Source of the DNA: DAOPYU01 sp942493245
GTDB taxonomy: Bacteria > Sumerlaeota > Sumerlaeia > UBA8349
Assembly (NCBI GenBank): GCA_942493245.1
Contig: OW818685.1
Span: 806,001-870,000 of the forward strand
Direction of reading: 5' to 3'
DNA length: 64,000 nt
In this document: positions 43,324-52,075 of the stretch, one piece after another
Position numbering within the stretch: position 1 is the first letter of the stretch
Layout: each line of letters starts with the position of its first letter
Translations under genes and position numbers: made by a program
The notes under the pieces: model-generated
Told to the model about the DNA's origin: nothing
Databases searched by the model: none
The model's input: only the letters and a program-made list of their open reading frames with translations

Positions 43324-44319
43324 TCAGTGTATGATCTCTCCCTTGACGGCGTCGCCCGGCACGTCCAGCAGTTGGATGTTCGAGATCGTCTTCATGGTCT
43401 TGTGGTCGTTGAAGGTCCAGACCACCTTCTTGTCCGCCGTGACTTCAATGATGTGCGGCGCCTCGCCGTAGTGACCGTGGCCGACCCAGTTGGTCAGAAC
43501 CGTGTTGCCGTTGGGCAGGCGTTGAAAGCCGGTCATGAACACGAGGGAGATGCCCGGCAGGTCGCCGTCCTGCACCTGCCAGACGATCTTGCCCGCCGGG
43601 TCAATCTCGAAGATCTGCGCGTGTTTGGTTGCGTCGCCGCAGGCGATCAGGGTGTTGCCGTTCGCCAGGCGCGCGAGACTGTGTGGGCCGCCGGGGGCCG
43701 GAATTTCGCGAATTACCTTCCCGTCCGCGTCGTATTCCTTCACCACCTGACCGCCGTAGTGCGCCACCAGATAGTGGCCGTTGGCCAGACAGCGCGCATT
43801 GCGGAAATAGGCGTGCCCGCCGTCCTGCCCATCGGGAAGCAGACGGATTTCCTTGGCGATTCTCCCCTCCGGCGTCACTTCCAGCAGCCGTCCGGCGTTG
43901 CACTCGCCCACAAAGGTGTTGCCGTTGGGCAGACGCTGGCAAGCGTAGATCTCGCTCTTCGACTGGTAATCAAACACCACCTTCTTGTCGCGTGTGACTT
44001 CCCGCACGCCGTGCCCCGTGTTGAAGAGCAGGTTGCCGCTGGGGAGAATCCACAGATCATTACAGGTCTCGGCCGGGTATTCCCACTCCGCCTTGCCTTC
44101 GGCTGTGACGATGAAGACCTTACCGCCCGAGTAGTCGGTGCAGACAAAGGGGTGTCCCTTCCCCTGCTGAATGGCGCCGGGTACCCCGGCGCTTTCTTCT
44201 TCAGCCGCAACTCCGCGGGGGGCAATGCCCAGCAGACCAGCCGCGGCCACCGCCGCCGTGCGCATCAGCTCGCGCCGCGAGAGAAGATTCTTTTCCGTCT
44301 TCGATTTCGAGATATTCAT
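43324..44319 (-). CDS. Tat-exported beta-propeller protein (PQQ/arylsulfotransferase-like repeats)
   Basis: 331 residues. Tat signal SRRELMRTAAVAAAGLLG, so it is exported folded. The mature part has repeated propeller blades of the form LPNGNTFVGE, LANGHYLVAH, LANGNTLIAC, LPNGNTVLTN alternating with V-x-x-D-x-K-x-x-W/F segments (GKAEWEYPAE, GKIVWQVQDG, KKVVWTFND). Such propellers are annotated as PQQ-like or aryl-sulfotransferase-like; no PQQ-ligand set or catalytic His of an arylsulfotransferase could be recognised. It may bind or sense ligand in the periplasm. The ATG at 44319 has AGGAG. It shares strand with the esterase-like gene but is 216 bp upstream with a repeat between them. Confidence 0.82.
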   Translation of the reverse strand: MNISKSKTEKNLLSRRELMRTAAVAAAGLLGIAPRGVAAEEESAGVPGAIQQGKGHPFVCTDYSGGKVFIVTAEGKAEWEYPAETCNDLWILPSGNLLFNTGHGVREVTRDKKVVFDYQSKSEIYACQRLPNGNTFVGECNAGRLLEVTPEGRIAKEIRLLPDGQDGGHAYFRNARCLANGHYLVAHYGGQVVKEYDADGKVIREIPAPGGPHSLARLANGNTLIACGDATKHAQIFEIDPAGKIVWQVQDGDLPGISLVFMTGFQRLPNGNTVLTNWVGHGHYGEAPHIIEVTADKKVVWTFNDHKTMKTISNIQLLDVPGDAVKGEIIH

Positions 44320-44599
44320 GGGAGACTCCTTGGAGATTCAGAGAATAAGCCAAACGACCATACCCGAAAGGTCTCAGAGACCGGCACGCCGGTCAAGAAC
44401 ATTCTACCGGCGGAGCGAAGCCTTCTTCCACGTTTCCAAATCCTCCCGAATCCGTCTGGAATCGGAGACAGAGTTTTCCCTTCCTGCTTTTCTGATTGTT
44501 GATGAATTTCACTTCACCGTCCGGTTATGATATTGTCGGGTAGAATGCTGGACACGCAATCGTGCGATCCGACAATTCGTTTTCCGAGGGGCGGAAACC

Positions 44600-46537
44600 A
44601 TGCGGCGTTGGTACTTTCTGTTTCTGGTTCTACTGTTGATGGCGATCGGCCAACAAAACATCCGGGCGGATGACGCGCCTGTGGATCGGCCCAGTTTCAA
44701 GGAAGGTGAATGTGACGAGAAGCGGGCCGAAAAGGCGGCGAGACTTGCTTATGGCTGGACAACCTTGACGTTGGCGGTTCTGTACAATGACATTCCCCGG
44801 GTGAAGGAACTACTCGATCTGGGGGGCAATGTGAACGCAGACGACAAACTTAGCCGCCGCCTATTGGATCTGGCGCTCCAACACGATTTGGATGAAATGA
44901 GCCTTCTACTGATCGAGCGGGGAGCACATTATGGAACCACTGCGTGCAACAAACTGTTGCCCGTGGTGTTGCAGCAGAAGAATTTTGAAAAGGCGAAACA
45001 GTTTTTCCAGAAGAGCGCCGACCCCACATCAGGGCCCGCTGACGAAAGAGGAAACAGTCGCACCTTAATGCAATGGGCCATGGATATGAAACGGCCCGAT
45101 ATTGTCCAGTTTCTCAAAGAGCAGGGTGTCAAGGAGGAAGCCGTGTCTCAGGCGACTTCGCCTTCCATCAGTTCAAAGGATCTGCATCGAGCAGCTCAAA
45201 CGGGTGATGTCGAAAGAGTTCGTATGCTATTGGAACAGGGATCCGACGTGGAAGCCAGGGATAAGGATGGCCTGACGCCCTTGGTCCTTGCTGTTGGGGG
45301 AGAGAACTGGAGGGAAATAAAGCAGATTGGGGTTGTAAAACTTCTGTTGGAACACGGTGCCTTTATCAAGCCTTCTGAAAAAGAAGCCCGTTCTCTCTTC
45401 GAAATTGTGATACGAAATCAAGACACAGCCATGACGCGGCTTTTGCTCCAGAAAGGATACAATTCCAATGGGGAACCATCGTGGGATCGAGACAGGCCCC
45501 CGCTTTTCTGGGTAGTACAGACTGGAAGTCTGGAAATGGTTAAACTTCTGATCGACGCGGGGGCGAATCTGCAAGCGCGGTTTTACGGAGACAAGAACGC
45601 ATTGGACTACGCCTATATGAAGGGCGAAACGGATTTGGTTGAATATTTCGAGAAAAAGCACAATATGACACGATCCGCTCCAAATTCGGAATTGGGGGAA
45701 TCGCGCGAAGTTTCTTTCCAGAGTGAAAAGTACGGAGAAGAGATTGACACAGGCAAGTTGAGTCTGGATCGATACAGAATCGAAAAAGAGATCAATTGCT
45801 TCAAGGACGGTTCGTCTCAAGACGCCAGGATCTGGAGAAAGAAAAACTATTATCTCAAAATTCAGAATTGTCCGGACCGTATTTTACTTGGGGGAGCCGA
45901 TATCGAAGAGAATGGGGAATCATCAACCATTCTTATTGGCGCCAAAGATCTGACTCTGAAGTGGCTCCAAGAAGAGCGTTTGATTCAGGCCAAATGGGAA
46001 AACTCATATCCCGGAAATGGAGCATGGAGCGAAGACCAGAATCTGCTTCTTCCGGTGGAAGGAAATCGAATCGGAACCCCTTTCTGTACCTGCCTGAAAA
46101 CATTCGGCAAGATGGGACAAGGGAACTACTATCATGGAGAGGAAGAATGGACTTCCGGGGAAAATGAGAATGAATTCATTCTTACCCGCACCCAAAGCCA
46201 TGATGTATCCGCATCAAGATCCATGGATTACCAAATGCCGTCCAGAATTCTGCGCATGGGTGAAAGTAACGGGGAGACTGTTTTTGTTATTGATTCGGGG
46301 CAAAAAATCCAATACACCTTCCGTCTTCTTGGAAACAAACTGTTCTGCATTTCGGCGAAGAAGTATTTTCTCAATGGAAACGAAGTGCCGATGATCAACA
46401 TCGCCGAGTCTGCAGGGTTGACGTTGCCCCGGTTGTGGGGACTTAATCCCGGCACAAAAGGCGATCTCTTCTGCAAGGGAACGCTCTGCCTCGGAGAAAC
46501 GGGACTCCTCAAGAGCGCGCCGCTCCCTGAGAACTGA
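44600..46537 (+). CDS. Secreted ankyrin-repeat protein
   Basis: 645 residues; the ATG at 44600 follows GGGGCGGAAACC and opens a signal peptide (YFLFLVLLLMAIGQQNIRA). About seven ankyrin-type units lie in the first 360 residues (TTLTLAVLYNDIPRVKELLDLGG, KDLHRAAQTGDVERVRMLLEQG, PPLFWVVQTGSLEMVKLLIDAG and weaker ones). The last 270 residues are a separate domain rich in Trp, Asn, Glu and Ser with no recognised motif (LSLDRYRIEKEINCFKDG, LTLKWLQEERLIQAKWE, RLLGNKLFCISAKKYF). Base composition is lower in GC than flanking genes. Ankyrins suggest protein-protein contact outside the cytoplasm. A second, shorter ankyrin gene lies at 55414-56283; the 49-53 kb paralogues share its low-GC, secreted, helical-repeat character. 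Confidence 0.85.
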   Translation: MRRWYFLFLVLLLMAIGQQNIRADDAPVDRPSFKEGECDEKRAEKAARLAYGWTTLTLAVLYNDIPRVKELLDLGGNVNADDKLSRRLLDLALQHDLDEMSLLLIERGAHYGTTACNKLLPVVLQQKNFEKAKQFFQKSADPTSGPADERGNSRTLMQWAMDMKRPDIVQFLKEQGVKEEAVSQATSPSISSKDLHRAAQTGDVERVRMLLEQGSDVEARDKDGLTPLVLAVGGENWREIKQIGVVKLLLEHGAFIKPSEKEARSLFEIVIRNQDTAMTRLLLQKGYNSNGEPSWDRDRPPLFWVVQTGSLEMVKLLIDAGANLQARFYGDKNALDYAYMKGETDLVEYFEKKHNMTRSAPNSELGESREVSFQSEKYGEEIDTGKLSLDRYRIEKEINCFKDGSSQDARIWRKKNYYLKIQNCPDRILLGGADIEENGESSTILIGAKDLTLKWLQEERLIQAKWENSYPGNGAWSEDQNLLLPVEGNRIGTPFCTCLKTFGKMGQGNYYHGEEEWTSGENENEFILTRTQSHDVSASRSMDYQMPSRILRMGESNGETVFVIDSGQKIQYTFRLLGNKLFCISAKKYFLNGNEVPMINIAESAGLTLPRLWGLNPGTKGDLFCKGTLCLGETGLLKSAPLPEN

Positions 46538-46643
46538 TCCACTGATGTGTCTGTTTTCCCTGTCTGTTTTCCCGTGCGCCGCTTGTACTGGGAATGGTAG
46601 GATACTCGGCGATTGAACCGTGTGCGAAGGGAGGGTGTGTGTT

Positions 46644-47201
46644 ATGAGGTCTTTCAAAGGAGTTTGGATGATTATGGGTTTGCTTTCGTTATTGTCCCTG
46701 ATCGGCTGTGCCCGCAGCACGGCTCACCTGAAGCCTGTTCAGCCCTTCGACGTCGGGCGGTACACCGGCGTCTGGTATGAGGCCGCGCGCTTCCCCCACC
46801 GGTTCGAGAAGGGACTCGAGCAGGTGTCCGCCGAATACTCGCGCCGCGAGGATGGGACCATCCGGGTACTCAACAAGGGGTACAATTCGGAGACCGGAAA
46901 ATGGGGACAAATTGAAGGGACGGCCAAATTTACCCAGACGCCCGATATCGGTTCGCTCAAGGTCTGCTTCTTCCGTCCGTTCTATGGGGCGTACAAGATC
47001 GTCGCGCTCGACACACAGGAATACTCCTGGGCAATCGTCACCGGCAATACCGACCGTTACCTGTGGATTCTGACGCGTCAGGCCAAACTGCAGGAGGCCC
47101 CGCTTCAAGACTTGATCGCCCGCGCCCGGGACCTGGGTTTCGACACCAGCCGATTGATCGTCGTGAAGCAAATCGAACCGGCAGCTGAAAAACAGCCCTA
47201 G
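46644..47201 (+). CDS. Lipocalin-family lipoprotein (Blc-like)
   Basis: 185 residues from the ATG at 46644, with GGGAGGG 8 nt upstream; a GTG at 46620 is less likely. Lipobox LSLIGC puts the lipidated Cys at 22, so it is a membrane-anchored lipoprotein. The lipocalin signature YTGVWYEAARFPHRFEKG and the Blc-type TDRYLWILTRQ are present, with strand pattern EGTAKFTQTPDIGSLKVCFF between. Bacterial lipocalins bind lipids or hydrophobic ligands at the outer membrane under envelope stress. The D-x-Y in GFDTSRLIVVKQ fits the family C-terminus. Neighbours do not suggest a partner. Confidence 0.92.
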   Translation: MRSFKGVWMIMGLLSLLSLIGCARSTAHLKPVQPFDVGRYTGVWYEAARFPHRFEKGLEQVSAEYSRREDGTIRVLNKGYNSETGKWGQIEGTAKFTQTPDIGSLKVCFFRPFYGAYKIVALDTQEYSWAIVTGNTDRYLWILTRQAKLQEAPLQDLIARARDLGFDTSRLIVVKQIEPAAEKQP

Positions 47202-47314
47202 ACGGACAAGATACTTCTGAAAATCCTGTGTGAATCTTGTCCATGACTTTGTCATCCCCCTCTTGCCTGGGGACAACAAATACCTCTCCCTTTGATCGAA
47301 GTGGAGCATACGCA

Positions 47315-48898
47315 ATGAAGAGCCCTACAAAGAGAAACGGCTCGCCTGTCCTGTCCCGCAGGAAATTCATCCGGAACACCGGTCTGGCCGCCGCGGGTCT
47401 GGCGCTGGCATCCTGTCAGTCCGGACGCCTGTTTGCGCCGAAACCATCCCGGAAGCCGCATATTCTTTTCCTGATGACCGACCAGCACCGGGGCGATTGC
47501 CTGGGGTGCGCGGGGAATACGGTGATCCAAACGCCCGCAATGGACTCGATTGCGCGGGAGGGGGTCCGGTTCTCGAACGCCTTCAGTTCCACGCCCAGTT
47601 GCACACCGGCCCGGGCGGCCGTTTTGACCGGTCTTTCACCCTGGCGCCACGGAGAACTGGGGTACGGGCAGGTAGCCCAACGCTATGCCTTCGAGTTCCC
47701 GGAGGCGTTGAACAAAAATGGATATTATCTCTGTGCCATCGGGAAGATGCACTGGTACCCGCAAAAGACCCTGCACGGTTTTCACGAAACCTGGGTGGAT
47801 GAATCGGGACGGGTCGAAACCCCCGGCTTTGTCAGCGACTATCGCCAGTGGTTCAAGCAGATGGCGCCGGACCTGGATCCCGACGCCACCGGTCTCGATT
47901 GGAACGACCATCGCGAAGGCATCTACGCCCTGCCCGAGCATCTGCACCCCACCGTCTGGACCGGGCAAACGGCTGTCCGGTTCATCGAGAACTACAATCG
48001 CCCCGAGCCGATGTTTCTCAAGGTTTCCTTTGCCCGGCCCCACAGTCCCTACGACCCGCCGAAACGGTGTCTCGATCTATATGAGACTGGCCGGATGCCG
48101 GCGCCCGTGGTGGGCGACTGGGCCGGGAAATATGCGCCCCACAAGACGCCTCCCGACCCGACCCTGTGGCATGGCGACCTGGGGGTCGAGCAGGCGCAGC
48201 GCTCGCGTCGGGCCTACTACGGTTCCGTCACCTTCATAGACGAACAAATCGGCCAGATTCTCGACGCTCTCAAGAAAAGAGACATGTATCAGGATACCCT
48301 GATTGTCCTGACATCCGATCACGGGGACATGCTCGGCGACCACCACCTCTGGCGCAAGACCTACCCCTACCAGGGTTCGGCGCACATCCCCTTCCTGCTC
48401 CGCTGGCCCCAGAGTATGGGGTACCGCCGGAAGTGGGGTTCCACTCTTGCGCAACCGGTCGAACTGCGCGACCTCGCCCCGACCTTCCTCGACGCGGCCG
48501 GGGTTCCGGTTCCCGAGGGGCTGGACGGGCGAAGCCTGCTGGAACTGGTGCGGGGCAGGACAAAAGACTGGCGGCCCTGGATTGATCTCGAACACAGTGT
48601 TTGCTATCGAGATTACAGCAGCTGGAACGCCCTGACGGATGGCCGCATCAAATACATCTACGACGCCACGACAGGGGCGGAACAACTTTTCAACCTGGAG
48701 GACGATCCGGGTGAGAAATGCGACCTCGCGTCCCGGGACGAATACCAGGCGACCCTCGAAACCTGGCGGGAGCGTCTGGTTCAATTCTTCGCCGAGCGGG
48801 ACGAACGATTCGTGAAGAACGGAAAACTCCAGATCCGGACGAAGGGAATCGTGTTCTCCCCCCTGTACCCGAAATCGGAAACCGGACAGAAGACCTGA
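47315..48898 (+). CDS. Sulfatase with Tat-type lipoprotein signal
   Basis: 527 residues from the ATG at 47315 (GGAG upstream). The signal has a twin-arginine motif SRRKF (14-18) and a lipobox LASC (Cys34), so it is probably exported folded and lipid-anchored. The sulfatase core shows the Ca-binding MTDQHRGD, the formylglycine signature C96-T-P-A-R100 in SSTPSCTPARAAVLTG, GKMHW, FARPHSPYDPP and SDHGDMLGDHHLWRK. It removes sulfate esters from carbohydrates (alkaline-phosphatase superfamily, S1-type); the subfamily and sugar are not readable. The Cys-type site needs a formylglycine-generating enzyme, not found in the window. With the fusion glycosidase and the rhamnosidase it supports breakdown of sulfated deoxy-sugar glycans. 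Confidence 0.94.
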   Translation: MKSPTKRNGSPVLSRRKFIRNTGLAAAGLALASCQSGRLFAPKPSRKPHILFLMTDQHRGDCLGCAGNTVIQTPAMDSIAREGVRFSNAFSSTPSCTPARAAVLTGLSPWRHGELGYGQVAQRYAFEFPEALNKNGYYLCAIGKMHWYPQKTLHGFHETWVDESGRVETPGFVSDYRQWFKQMAPDLDPDATGLDWNDHREGIYALPEHLHPTVWTGQTAVRFIENYNRPEPMFLKVSFARPHSPYDPPKRCLDLYETGRMPAPVVGDWAGKYAPHKTPPDPTLWHGDLGVEQAQRSRRAYYGSVTFIDEQIGQILDALKKRDMYQDTLIVLTSDHGDMLGDHHLWRKTYPYQGSAHIPFLLRWPQSMGYRRKWGSTLAQPVELRDLAPTFLDAAGVPVPEGLDGRSLLELVRGRTKDWRPWIDLEHSVCYRDYSSWNALTDGRIKYIYDATTGAEQLFNLEDDPGEKCDLASRDEYQATLETWRERLVQFFAERDERFVKNGKLQIRTKGIVFSPLYPKSETGQKT

Positions 48899-48929
48899 GC
48901 CGGAAGGCCGGGGGGAATCAAAAAATTCC

Positions 48930-49089
48930 GTCTTTGTTTCATGGCATGGGTCTTTCCAATATCGGACGATTCGCCGATAGAGCAGAGTGCCTCGGACGTG
49001 TTCCCGAGCGCCGGACTAGCCAGGGACGCAGTCAGCCCCCCCACAAACAGCAGGAAACACAGGAGGAGAATTCGATCAGGAAAAGACAT
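48930..49089 (-). pseudogene. Truncated first unit of the helical-repeat paralogue array
   Basis: From an ATG at 49089 the minus strand encodes a good signal peptide (ILLLCFLLFVGGLTASLASPALG) and about 25 more residues, after which the frame runs antisense through the sulfatase end. The start is about 44 bp from the repeat at 49133, the same layout as at 51818 and 53338 (about 50 bp). I read this as a deleted copy of the array gene family that kept only its export signal. The body is lost, so homology rests on position and signal only. Confidence 0.45.
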
Positions 49090-49132
49090 GGGAAAACCTT
49101 TCAGTCAGGTTGATAAATTCAGGGACAACATT

Positions 49133-49256
49133 GCCACAAAAAGGCACAGAAGGCACAAGAACTCTTGTACGGAAGGTCGGGCATTCCTGTTTTGTGTCCC
49201 TTGTGCCTCTTGTGGCACCCAAAGAAGTTCTCCGCGTCCCTGCGTCTCTGCGCGAT
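49133..49256. repeat. Array spacer repeat, copy 1
   Basis: GCCACAAAAAGGCACAGAAGG, a short variable loop, CTTGTGCCTCTTGTGGC, then CTCCGCGTCCCTGCGTCTCTG and GCGCGATTCATTC, the last part overlapping the stop and last codons of the gene at 49257. The first two blocks pair as an imperfect stem-loop. Copies 2-4 are near 50466, 51868 and 53388. Confidence 0.8.
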
Positions 49257-50438
49257 TCATTCTTTTCGCTCCGCGCTCTCCGGCTTGGGTGCCGCCGATT
49301 TCCCCTCGGCCTCCGTCCGCGCCTCGATCACCTCAATCGCTTTCTTCGCCGCTTCTCGGATGGGGTAAGTCACCTTGGTTGGGTTTTGCTTTTTATCAAC
49401 AGTTTGCAGGGGCGCAAAACTGGTGGACTCGTTCTTGATCTGCAATTCGGTTCGATTGATGTATTCGTCGCGCCATTTTTCGCATTTCTGGTAATATGCG
49501 TATTCCTCCACACAGTAGGGGTCCGAAGAGGCAATTTCCTGCAGAAACGGAAGATCGGTTTTGTCTCCGAATTTATTGAAAGCCTCCACACAAGACAACC
49601 GATTATTCGGCAAGGTCCTGTATTCCGAATTCATCAGGAAGGACTTCATTGGTTCCCGGCCAGATTTCATATCGCCCCGAAGACCCAACGAAATTTTCAA
49701 AAGATCCCGAACGATTCCATCCGAATGAACCACCATCTCATCTCGGATAGCGACGTCCACTCCTTTCATTCTTGATAACGTCCACACATGCCGATTGAAA
49801 ATTGTATCAGCAAGAGATCCAATCCCTTTTCCCTCCCAAGATCGGTGTCCAAGTTCCATGCTCGGCTTTCCAACCATAGACAGCATAGACTGAACAATAG
49901 CACGCACCTTTTCTTTCGAGAAGTTAGTAGAGGGGTCTGCTGTGAGGAGTTCAAGGACGTCATCGCGGAGATACTCATTTTGTAATCTCAATAGTACTTT
50001 TGAGATCAAATCCTGATCAAGTTCCAGACCACGAAGACACTGTATTCCGCTTCTTCGCATCTCAAAACGCTCGTTATCCAATAATGGCAAAAATAAGTTC
50101 TTTCGGGCTTGACGGGCCTTTGGAGTATTAATGCCACACAGAATACGATTAACAGAAGACCGCTGGGCCTGCCGTGTATTCCCCGACGGAATCGAATCTT
50201 TGAATCGAGCGCAAATTGCATCAACAGACGCATCACCATAAACAATCAATTCTTTGATTGCCGTGACGTTTCTTCCATCACCGTTTCTTCCGTCACTCGA
50301 TTCGGAAATCAACGAAATCAACGAATCAATTTTCTCACTATTACCTGTGTTATTCACTACAACTTCTGCTAAAATTTGACTCAGGAGAAAGCACAAAGAA
50401 GCACAGAGAATGAGATGTTTCTTGGTAATTTTAGACAT
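49257..50438 (-). CDS. Secreted helical-repeat (HEAT-like) paralogue 1
   Basis: 393 residues from the ATG at 50438 (AAGGA 9 nt upstream). Signal peptide LILCASLCFLLSQILA. The rest is helical with HEAT-like pairs (VDAICARFKDSIPSG, KARKNLFLPLLDNERFEMRRSGIQCLRGL-type text) and the array hallmark D(V/A)L-x-LTADPSTNFSKEKV. It ends IREAAKKAIEVIEAR followed by the shared tail KPESAERKE. It is clearly related to the genes at 50535 and 52076 in layout, the ADPST block, the TDLPFLQEIA block and the tail, but is the most diverged. Function is unknown; exported alpha-solenoids usually bind proteins. GC is lower than the flanking regions. Confidence 0.8.
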   Translation of the reverse strand: MSKITKKHLILCASLCFLLSQILAEVVVNNTGNSEKIDSLISLISESSDGRNGDGRNVTAIKELIVYGDASVDAICARFKDSIPSGNTRQAQRSSVNRILCGINTPKARQARKNLFLPLLDNERFEMRRSGIQCLRGLELDQDLISKVLLRLQNEYLRDDVLELLTADPSTNFSKEKVRAIVQSMLSMVGKPSMELGHRSWEGKGIGSLADTIFNRHVWTLSRMKGVDVAIRDEMVVHSDGIVRDLLKISLGLRGDMKSGREPMKSFLMNSEYRTLPNNRLSCVEAFNKFGDKTDLPFLQEIASSDPYCVEEYAYYQKCEKWRDEYINRTELQIKNESTSFAPLQTVDKKQNPTKVTYPIREAAKKAIEVIEARTEAEGKSAAPKPESAERKE

Positions 50439-50459
50439 GCCACTATTTCCTTTCATTGA

Positions 50460-50550
50460 ATAGGTACAGTATGGCTCTTGTGCCTCTTGTGGCCCCCCAA
50501 AGAGGTCCTCCGCGTCCCTGCGTCTCTGCGCGATTCATTCTTTTCGCTCC
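50460..50550. repeat. Array spacer repeat, copy 2 (half)
   Basis: Contains CTCTTGTGCCTCTTGTGGCC, CTCCGCGTCCCTGCGTCTCTG and GCGCGATTCATTCTTTTCGC but lacks the left CACAAAAAGGCACAG half, so no full stem-loop forms. It overlaps the 3' end of the gene at 50535 and supplies its last codons. Confidence 0.75.
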
Positions 50551-51818
50551 GCGCTCTCCGGTTTGGGCGTGGCCGATTTCCCCTCGTTCGCAGCCCGGGC
50601 CTCGATCGCCCGGATTGCACTCTTCGCCGCTTCGCGGATGGGGTAATTTTCGATGAATTTATTGGGGGCTATCTGTTTCTTCGCCTCTTCATATCGATTC
50701 AGGAATTCATCCGGTTTTTTGAGTTCTTCCGGTGTCTGATTGATATGTTCATCTCCCCATTTATACCATTGTGGCCCATCTGGACCAAGTTGGTATCCCC
50801 TTTCAATTTTATAGGGATCGGTCTCTGCCAGTTCTTGAAGAAACGGTAAATCCTGCGTTTCTCCTCCTTTGGCATACCCCTCCACGGCGTAACGTCTCAG
50901 AATGGAAGATTCCCGATACTCCGGATTTTTCATGAAAGCCGTCAGGGCCTCACGACTGGCAGTGATTTCACCCCGATTACCCAATGCAATCCATAAACAT
51001 TGACGCGCAATACCTTCAGGTTGCTGCCTGATTCTGGTTCGAATTGCCGAATCCGCTCCGGGAATTTTTGCCAAGGCAACAACATGAGGGACACAGTACT
51101 CATCTGTTTTGTTGAACATTTTGTTCAGCATGTTCTTTCTGGTACGATTGCGATCCGGCTGTTTCTCAATCTCCTCAAGGGAATTGCAGATGGCTGCAAC
51201 TTTTCCCTCCGTGAAACGGGTTGAAGGGTCCGCCGCAAGAACTCGAAGGGCATCATTACGAAAATTATCTCTTGTCAAAAAGGAACAGACTTTGTCGAAA
51301 AGTTCCCGATCCAGTTCCGTCCCCTCAATTGCGCGTAGGGCGTACCCGTAGGACTTCCCCCGGTCGTTGACGAAAAAGATTCGACACGCATCTTTGTTCC
51401 CTCGTTTTTTCATCATGTCAATGTATGTAATTGCCGCCAGAGACTCTGGTTCGAATTTTGAAAATGTGTTCCGTCCCCACGCCAGATCCAGAAGGATATT
51501 GTCGGCTCTGGGTTTATTCATTTCTGAAAGGATAATCGTTGCAGGCACAATAAATCGCCGTTGATCACTCCTGAGTGCCCGTTTGGTTCTTTCAATCAAG
51601 GGGTCAATCACGGGATCACCCAGTGAAACAATCGCTTGAGTCAGACTCGTTTGTGCGCTGAGATACTGAACCTCTTCCGCCTTGTCCAGCAGTCGTTCAA
51701 TCCGCTTACGGTCGGGATTTGAATTTTCCGCTCCGGAAGCCATTGCTTCTACCCCCGACACATTCAACCCACACAACACGACCAGTATGAGTATTGTTAT
51801 CCGAATCCAGAATCTCAT
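50535..51818 (-). CDS. Secreted helical-repeat (HEAT-like) paralogue 2
   Basis: 427 residues from the ATG at 51818, with AAGGAAG upstream; 71 more upstream codons are open only because the spacer repeat is open in that frame. Signal peptide ITILILVVLCGLNVSGVEA. The N-terminal 90 residues are almost identical to paralogue 3 (ERLLDKAEEVQYLSAQTSLT, LIERTKRALRSDQRRF). Helical repeats follow, with GKSYGYALRAIEGTELDREL, VLAADPSTRFTEGKV, TQDLPFLQELAETDPY and the tail KPESAERKE. No enzyme motif. Likely a recent tandem duplicate with a faster-changing centre. Confidence 0.85.
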   Translation of the reverse strand: MRFWIRITILILVVLCGLNVSGVEAMASGAENSNPDRKRIERLLDKAEEVQYLSAQTSLTQAIVSLGDPVIDPLIERTKRALRSDQRRFIVPATIILSEMNKPRADNILLDLAWGRNTFSKFEPESLAAITYIDMMKKRGNKDACRIFFVNDRGKSYGYALRAIEGTELDRELFDKVCSFLTRDNFRNDALRVLAADPSTRFTEGKVAAICNSLEEIEKQPDRNRTRKNMLNKMFNKTDEYCVPHVVALAKIPGADSAIRTRIRQQPEGIARQCLWIALGNRGEITASREALTAFMKNPEYRESSILRRYAVEGYAKGGETQDLPFLQELAETDPYKIERGYQLGPDGPQWYKWGDEHINQTPEELKKPDEFLNRYEEAKKQIAPNKFIENYPIREAAKSAIRAIEARAANEGKSATPKPESAERKE

Positions 51819-51867
51819 CGGGCCATCTTCCTTTCGCGAAATCTGAGTAGACCGCGACGATTTATCC

Positions 51868-52075
51868 GCCACAAAAAGGCACAGAAGGCACAAGACTTGG
51901 GTTCGGTGTCTCTTGTGCCTCTTGTGGCCCCCAAAAGAAGTTCTCCGTGTCCCTGCGCCTCTGCGCGATTCATTCTTTCCGTTCCGCGCTTTCCGTCTTG
52001 GGTTGTGTCTCCGTTGCATCGGCCTCTCCAAAGGGCGGACACGCAGGTCCGCCCCTACGGATGGGATGCGCTTCT
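51868..52075. repeat. Array spacer repeat, copy 3, plus GGACACGCAGGTCC element
   Basis: Full stem-loop copy (GCCACAAAAAGGCACAGAAGG ... CTCTTGTGCCTCTTGTGGCC), CTGCGCCTCTGCGCGATTC, then ATTCTTTCCGTTCCGCGC and TCTTGGGTTGTG, which still resemble the old gene tail. At 52033-52060 there is a GGGCGGACACGCAGGTCCGCCC palindrome also found at 53685. The tail of paralogue 3 was evidently rewritten by this insertion. Confidence 0.75.
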
